DNA of 42,736 bases from a virus. This document shows, piece after piece, positions 38,428 through 42,736 of this stretch; positions within the stretch are counted from its first letter, which is position 1, and every line of letters begins with the position of its first letter. A program made the translations under genes and the position numbers. A model generated the notes under the pieces. That model worked only from the letters and a program-made list of their open reading frames with translations, ran no database searches and was not told the origin of the DNA. Where the stretch lies: positions 1-42,736 of the IMG/VR virus record IMGVR_UViG_3300032087_003052. The stretch is one strand, 5' to 3'.

Positions 38428-39539
38428 GAGTCTGAGATGTCACCACCGAGTATCCACTCGTCTGCGGCGATCTTAAGTAGAACTGCTGTTCCGCCCGCCC
38501 GAACTCCGTCCGACGTGGCCGTCGTGCCGCCCGTGTTGAATACGGAGGTCAACGTGACGCCCGTAGCTGCGGTAATCGTGAGTGTCGATGCAGAACTGTT
38601 GCATAGGACAATGGCCGATCCGATAGTGAACGCAGTCGTAGCGTTAGCTGGGATAGTCCATGTACGTGCAGTCGTGCTGTTAACTTGAACCGTGTTAGCG
38701 TCTGTGAGAGCGAACGTCTGGGCTGCGTCAGTCGTAACTACCGGAAGTCCTGCCTCGTCTAGGGGCATGACCTTGGCTACGCCGCCGTCGCTCATGACTA
38801 TCCCGTCAGCAGCAACGCTGAGGCCGGTGGCCGCAATCGTGCTGAGGGTCGAAGGATCGAAGTCAATGTCGTTTGTGTTAACAGTCATACCTACGCCCGC
38901 ACCAACGTTGAATGTGCGCGAGGCTGCAATCGTACCGCCGCCCGTCAGGCCGTTACCTGCCGTGATGGTAACACCGCTGTGCGCCACATGCTCGTCTGCT
39001 ACGAAGCCTGTGATATTGTCGTGGCTCATGAGAGCTTCGAGCGCAGTAGCAAGGTTAGTGCCCGTGATGGCACGCGATCCATTTGCACTGGCGTCGAACA
39101 TGACTGCGTAGTCCGCCCCTAAGAACGTTGTCTCTGCCGTCAGGTCACCTGCGTCGAAGGAGAGTACTCCACTCGTGTGCGCCAGACCGTTGCCTGATGC
39201 CTGCGTTATTGCATCGCCCAGAGTAGCTGCAGTGATAACGCGCAGAGGGTCCGTAAGTGCATTGGCTTCTGCGGTTGTCGCCAACTCAACTGCACCAAGT
39301 GCCGTTGCTGACGCCTCCGGAAGCTGCCCGCCACCACTGAGGGGCGTGCCGCTGATACCTGCTGGTACAAGGGAGCCTGCACTGAGCGTGGCTATGCCAC
39401 TGGCTGCGCCTTCACGAGACTCATCAACCTTAGAGTTGACCGCTGTGACTAGCGCATCGAATTCAGCATCCACCTCTGCGCCCAGAATGGTCTGTCCACT
39501 CTTGGCGGAGAAGTCGTCTTGTCTTGCATAATCTGACAT
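38424..39539 (-). CDS. Tail fibre-like protein
   Basis: 371 aa. The N-terminal segment YARQDDFSAKSGQTILGAEVD with NSKVDES is typical of podovirus fibre anchoring domains. GAVELATTAEANAL (about 82-95) is the phage tail-fibre repeat motif. The C-terminal part is rich in Thr, Ala and Gly, beta-structured. It should attach to the tail tip and take part in host recognition. The start ATG lies 3 nt after the previous stop. Confidence 0.78.
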   Translation of the reverse strand: MSDYARQDDFSAKSGQTILGAEVDAEFDALVTAVNSKVDESREGAASGIATLSAGSLVPAGISGTPLSGGGQLPEASATALGAVELATTAEANALTDPLRVITAATLGDAITQASGNGLAHTSGVLSFDAGDLTAETTFLGADYAVMFDASANGSRAITGTNLATALEALMSHDNITGFVADEHVAHSGVTITAGNGLTGGGTIAASRTFNVGAGVGMTVNTNDIDFDPSTLSTIAATGLSVAADGIVMSDGGVAKVMPLDEAGLPVVTTDAAQTFALTDANTVQVNSTTARTWTIPANATTAFTIGSAIVLCNSSASTLTITAATGVTLTSVFNTGGTTATSDGVRAGGTAVLLKIAADEWILGGDISDS

Positions 39540-39542
39540 AGT

Positions 39543-41108
39543 TTATCCCATGCGTCCTAGCTTGGCGTAGAGCTCAAGCTGTTGTAATGAAAACTCATTG
39601 CCGTTGATTGTTACATCAACACCAAACTTTAAGTACTTGCCGTTGCCTGCTGGCACGACCTTGCCCTCACGCAGTTGGGTGCCTCCGCCCCACACTGCCG
39701 TATCCCAAAGACCTGCGTCCCATGCTCCGCCAGACTCCGCACCAGAGAACACTTGGGTGCGAGTACTGTACGCATCCTCGAAGTCCCACGCCCACTTGTA
39801 TGATACAGTGGTAGCTGCGTTGGAGAAGAAAACTCCGGACATTCTCTTGAGAATCTTGATAATCCCAGCCGCTCCTAGGTCAGTCCACCCAGATCTGTAC
39901 TGGAATGTGTATGACGCTAGGTCGTCCTTTTGGCTGGCGTACTTGAACAGTTCGCCTGTGTTGGCTCTGTTCGATGCTAGTATATCGAGGTTAGCCCTGC
40001 GTATGAGAACTTGCGGTATAAGACCAGTCCAGTTCCCGAGGCAGCGTCCGCTACCGTCCTGCAGTCTGCCGCGAGTATCGAATACCCACGTCGTTCCAAC
40101 CTCGTTCGATCCACTCGCCTTCGGAAGGGAAAGGAGGTAAAACCTATCCTTGGGCGAGTAGACCGATCGAAGACCTGCGACGCTAAAGCTATCGTCATTG
40201 ATGTTAGTCAGGAGTGCTGACTGTACATTGAGACTCAAGTTCTGCATCGGATTACTGCGCTCTGTTACCAAGCGCCCGAGTGACATGAGGCCTGTCTCTG
40301 ATAGGAACCAGAGGTCGCCGTCCACGTTCTGGATGCTCTCCTGAGAGATACATCCTACACCCGATATTACATCTGCTACGTATGCCTGCGTAGGATCGAT
40401 ACCAAGTACCGCACCAGCCCCGTCCGTAAGGAACAGGATGTTGCGCTTGCCGAACACTACGAGTGCACCGTTATGAGGGACTACCGCTTGGATAGTATCA
40501 GTGCCTTTCCATACGTTCTGGAAGTTCCAGCTACCTGCGTCTGCACTAGACCAGTCGGTCTCGTCGAGCAGGGCGGAGTACTTCAGGGTGCTGCCGTCGG
40601 AGTCAGAGATCCACAGGCGTCCTGCGAATGCTGCTCCTGCGCCACCAGTGGGCTCGTTGGAGGTATCACTGATGTGCGAGAATGTTGTGCCTGAGTATAC
40701 GATGGGCTGCTTACCAGCCTGTACACCAACGATCTTGTCTGCGAAGTTGATGAAGTGCCAGTTACCATCTGTAAAACTAGCCGTGCCAGTTACTGCCGAG
40801 AAAGACACACCATCGTTTGTCGATGCTACAACCGTTGTGTCTGTAGTGAGGATGAGCTCTGTCGTTCCGTTGGCCTTCTCGTACTCGTGGCCTGAGACGA
40901 ACGCCGCCCCGTTGGGCGTAGTCGTCTGATCGCTCCAGCCCATCCGGGCTGCGAGCCTGCCTGCAGAATCAACTACGGCATTCTTGAGAAGCGTGGCCCA
41001 CTCTGGTCCCAGAAGAGAGCCGTCGTTCTCGCTGTTTAATCCTTGGAAGCCCGGTACAGCCAGCGGTATATGCTGAAGTGCCGCACCACCGTGTGTGCGC
41101 TGCGCCAT
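39543..41108 (-). CDS. Putative tail nozzle / head-tail stabilisation protein
   Basis: 521 aa, beta-rich with repeated Trp/Gly-aromatic strand patterns that look like a beta-propeller. The N-terminus (LAVPGFQGLNSENDGSLLGP) is like phage tail nozzle or packaged-DNA stabilisation proteins. It follows the 249-aa adaptor-like protein, overlapping by 1 nt, the place of T7 gp12 or P22 gp10. It would form the tail tube end. Confidence 0.65.
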   Translation of the reverse strand: MAQRTHGGAALQHIPLAVPGFQGLNSENDGSLLGPEWATLLKNAVVDSAGRLAARMGWSDQTTTPNGAAFVSGHEYEKANGTTELILTTDTTVVASTNDGVSFSAVTGTASFTDGNWHFINFADKIVGVQAGKQPIVYSGTTFSHISDTSNEPTGGAGAAFAGRLWISDSDGSTLKYSALLDETDWSSADAGSWNFQNVWKGTDTIQAVVPHNGALVVFGKRNILFLTDGAGAVLGIDPTQAYVADVISGVGCISQESIQNVDGDLWFLSETGLMSLGRLVTERSNPMQNLSLNVQSALLTNINDDSFSVAGLRSVYSPKDRFYLLSLPKASGSNEVGTTWVFDTRGRLQDGSGRCLGNWTGLIPQVLIRRANLDILASNRANTGELFKYASQKDDLASYTFQYRSGWTDLGAAGIIKILKRMSGVFFSNAATTVSYKWAWDFEDAYSTRTQVFSGAESGGAWDAGLWDTAVWGGGTQLREGKVVPAGNGKYLKFGVDVTINGNEFSLQQLELYAKLGRMG

Positions 41109-41857
41109 TAATCTCTCCAGCTTTCGTAGCGGTTCGTCTTGATATTAGAGTCTGCTTCTGTCTCGATTGCTTGCTGAAGGAAGTTGATCCACCTGCGCTC
41201 CAAGAGGTTACCCGGCTCGCCGATCTCTTCGCCGCGCTCGTTGGCGGCTACCATGTGAGCATACGCCTCCAGCACGCGTGACGGCAATACAATGTCCGTC
41301 GCGTCATCTGTGCCATCTATGGCTAGAGCTTGTTGGGGGGTCCATATGGTGAGCCGAACCAGCCGGACGGCGTTCGGTGTGGGGTAGAGGCGTACCTCGT
41401 ACCCGTCTCCGTCGGCGCGCATACGCCACGAGAAGACACTCGGGTCCTCGGTGTAGTCCCGGTCATTGGCATACATCCGCGCACGATCTTCCTCGTTGAC
41501 TAGGCGGAGCCTGTTGAGAGGCGAGTCGTCGCTCGCGTCCTCATAGAGATCCACGATTGGGCGTATGCTAGAGTCTACAACTAGGAAGGAGTCCGAGTTG
41601 GTTACCGTGTCGGCATCATAGATTGCGCCGCCACCTGATACGTTGGCGCTGAGGTCATACGTTACTTGGGAGGCAACAGTGTCGAATCTGTTCTCCGTCA
41701 TGTAGGCGCTCCATAGGTATGCGCCGTTCAGATCCTCTAGGCCGTCATTGACAAACATGGCAATTAGCTGTGCGTATGCGTTGTCGGCTACCGAAGATAC
41801 CGTGTCCTCACGCAGCCTGCGTAGCACATTGTTTACTATTGTAAGTTGTGTTGCCAT
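41108..41857 (-). CDS. Head-tail adaptor (T7 gp11/P22 gp4-like)
   Basis: 249 aa. The start LTIVNNVLRRLRED is the adaptor N-terminal helix pattern; the segment with MFVNDGLEDLNGAYLWSA follows, then a beta-sandwich and a C-terminal amphipathic helix (LLERRWINFLQQAIETEAD). This layout matches head-to-tail adaptor proteins that bind below the portal. Confidence is based on sequence pattern and gene order. Confidence 0.72.
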   Translation of the reverse strand: MATQLTIVNNVLRRLREDTVSSVADNAYAQLIAMFVNDGLEDLNGAYLWSAYMTENRFDTVASQVTYDLSANVSGGGAIYDADTVTNSDSFLVVDSSIRPIVDLYEDASDDSPLNRLRLVNEEDRARMYANDRDYTEDPSVFSWRMRADGDGYEVRLYPTPNAVRLVRLTIWTPQQALAIDGTDDATDIVLPSRVLEAYAHMVAANERGEEIGEPGNLLERRWINFLQQAIETEADSNIKTNRYESWRD

Positions 41858-41877
41858 TATATTCCTTACCTAAATGT

Positions 41878-42366
41878 TTATGGGCCCGCGCCGCCAAGTA
41901 CTGTAGCCGTGGCTTTCCACTCTACTGTGCTACCTGTCCATAGGACGTTACCGCCAGAGGCTGCGTCGTGCATACGAAAGTAGCCTGTTATAGTCTTGAC
42001 GCTTGATCCTTCTGGAAAGCGTGTTATTGACAGATTGAAGTTCCGGTCTACGTTAAGCTGGTAGCGAGTCGAGCTTGAGTGTGAATCCCACGCTGTAGCG
42101 CCTGCTGTGCGTACGAACTCTACCCATACATCTGATGCGCTGCCTGAGTCAAGCCATACAGTACTGTTGGTTCTACCACCAGTAGTAGCTAGTACTTCGT
42201 ATTCGTTGCCGTCGCTAGCAAACTCACATCCCTGATAGCATGTAACTGGGCCGGGATCATCCGCGTTGACGTTGATGTCGCCATCTGCGCGAGGGGACAC
42301 CGTAGGTGCTGCTGCGGCTGCTCCTGCTGCGGCAGTAGTCCCATGTGGGAATGCACTCATGCTCAT
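41878..42366 (-). CDS. Small beta-rich structural protein
   Basis: 162 aa. A Ser/Ala-rich N-terminus (residues 1-25) precedes a beta-sandwich-like body with RYQLNVDRNFNLSITRFPEG and ITGYFRM. The start overlaps the fibre stop (ATGA). The likeness to the 160-aa protein at 37945 suggests a shared fibre-associated fold. Virion function is inferred from neighbours. Confidence 0.52.
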   Translation of the reverse strand: MSMSAFPHGTTAAAGAAAAAPTVSPRADGDINVNADDPGPVTCYQGCEFASDGNEYEVLATTGGRTNSTVWLDSGSASDVWVEFVRTAGATAWDSHSSSTRYQLNVDRNFNLSITRFPEGSSVKTITGYFRMHDAASGGNVLWTGSTVEWKATATVLGGAGP

Positions 42367-42736
42367 GCTGTTATACCGCTTCCCCAGATGTAGTACGAGG
42401 TAGATGCTGCTCTGTGGACGGTAGCTACGCCGCCGGGGGCAATCGTGCAGCCACCTGCCGTGTCTACTCGCCCGTTAACAGGGTCCATGTAGTACAGTGT
42501 CGTTCCTGAGCCTTCTGTCACTGTGACATCACCAGATGTGAATTTGTTCATTAGAGTTACTACGCCGTACACTGGGAAGTCTAAGTCTGTACTGGCAGCC
42601 AAGGTTACGGTGTAGGCTGTCGAGCTGGTTTTATCCCAGTACTGTCCACACTCTTCCGCACCGAGGGTGAAGCTGGTGTTAGCACTCGCAGCTCGTCGCA
42701 TGACGTTGAAGCCTGCGTCGAGGAGGTTACCAGACT
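42363..42736 (-). CDS. Tail fibre/appendage-like protein, 3' part of the gene starting at 1058
   Basis: This is the C-terminal part of the 446-aa fibre-like protein. Its last 112 residues run from the internal Met at 42701 (the same codon as position 56 in the first copy of the repeat) to the TGA at 42363. The segment is beta-rich and ends GSGITA. The stop overlaps the next start (ATGA at 42363-42366), indicating translational coupling with the following 162-aa gene. Bases 42646-42736 duplicate 1-91, so the gene should be annotated once on a circular map. Confidence 0.7.
   Translation of the reverse strand, partial: SGNLLDAGFNVMRRAASANTSFTLGAEECGQYWDKTSSTAYTVTLAASTDLDFPVYGVVTLMNKFTSGDVTVTEGSGTTLYYMDPVNGRVDTAGGCTIAPGGVATVHRAASTSYYIWGSGITA
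42646..42736. repeat. Terminal direct repeat, right copy (identical to 1-91)
   Basis: Exact copy of positions 1-91. Removing it leaves a circle of 42,645 bp. Confidence 0.92.

Noticed and set aside
1-42736. tRNA genes, CRISPR arrays, insertion sequences, integrase or attachment sites
   Set aside because: Looked for by eye and none recognised; weakly folded tRNAs cannot be fully excluded without a covariance search.

Overview
The window is the essentially complete genome of a lytic, short-tailed (podovirus-like) tailed phage. The first 91 bases are repeated exactly as the last 91 (1-91 = 42646-42736), and one gene reads in frame across that joint, so the molecule was assembled as a circle of about 42,645 bp. 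The host is a bacterium; the gene set (T7-like replication and ejection genes, no phage RNA polymerase, no integrase or repressor recognised) recalls marine T7-like phages without their own polymerase, such as SIO1 or VpV262. That placement is inference, and no host can be named.

The genome has two opposed halves. The late half is read leftward from 8411 to 1, across the joint, and on from 42736 to 28156. It holds: putative small terminase, large terminase, portal, a sulfotransferase-like gene, scaffold, major capsid protein, fibre-like proteins, head-tail adaptor and nozzle-like proteins, a set of small enzymes (two acetyltransferase-like, one 2-oxoglutarate oxygenase-like), three large ejection-type proteins, then a lysis region (lysozyme, a lipoprotein and a SprT-like protein that both carry HEMVH, and a holin). 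The early half is read rightward from a perfect consensus sigma-70 promoter (10491-10519) to 28127. It holds small orphan genes, a peptide-ligase-like gene cluster (11855-18331), an ECF-type sigma factor, and a replication module (primase, DnaB-type helicase, DNA polymerase A, ssDNA-binding candidate, 5'-3' exonuclease, endonuclease I, nucleotide hydrolase, DnaQ-like exonuclease). Many genes overlap their neighbours, several by over 60 nt in another frame.

Between the two start regions lie two non-coding stretches (8412-9253 and 9851-10632) around a single leftward gene with its own terminator (198 aa, unknown). These stretches carry 12-bp iteron-like repeats, hairpins and several copies of a palindrome.

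Two things stand out. First, a 16-bp palindrome with core CGTTGTACGTACAACG, extended by AATCR/YGATT flanks, occurs 14 times (some copies imperfect) between 9141 and 28152 and was not seen in the late half. Six copies lie inside early genes and are read in frame as VVRTT/VARTT or CTYN. The sites surround the 198-aa gene, follow the early promoter, and close the early operon at the convergent boundary, so they look like a dispersed operator or mobile mini-palindrome system. Second, the early operon carries two different amidoligases, an ATP-grasp ligase, a class II glutamine amidotransferase and a gamma-glutamylcyclotransferase as one tightly interlocked block with two unknown partners. Three proteins of that block have Tyr/Asp/Glu/Gly-rich segments that could be modification targets. 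The block looks like a phage-encoded peptide-tagging or peptide-ligation pathway, with target unknown.

All calls were made by reading translations and motifs by eye; no database search was run.
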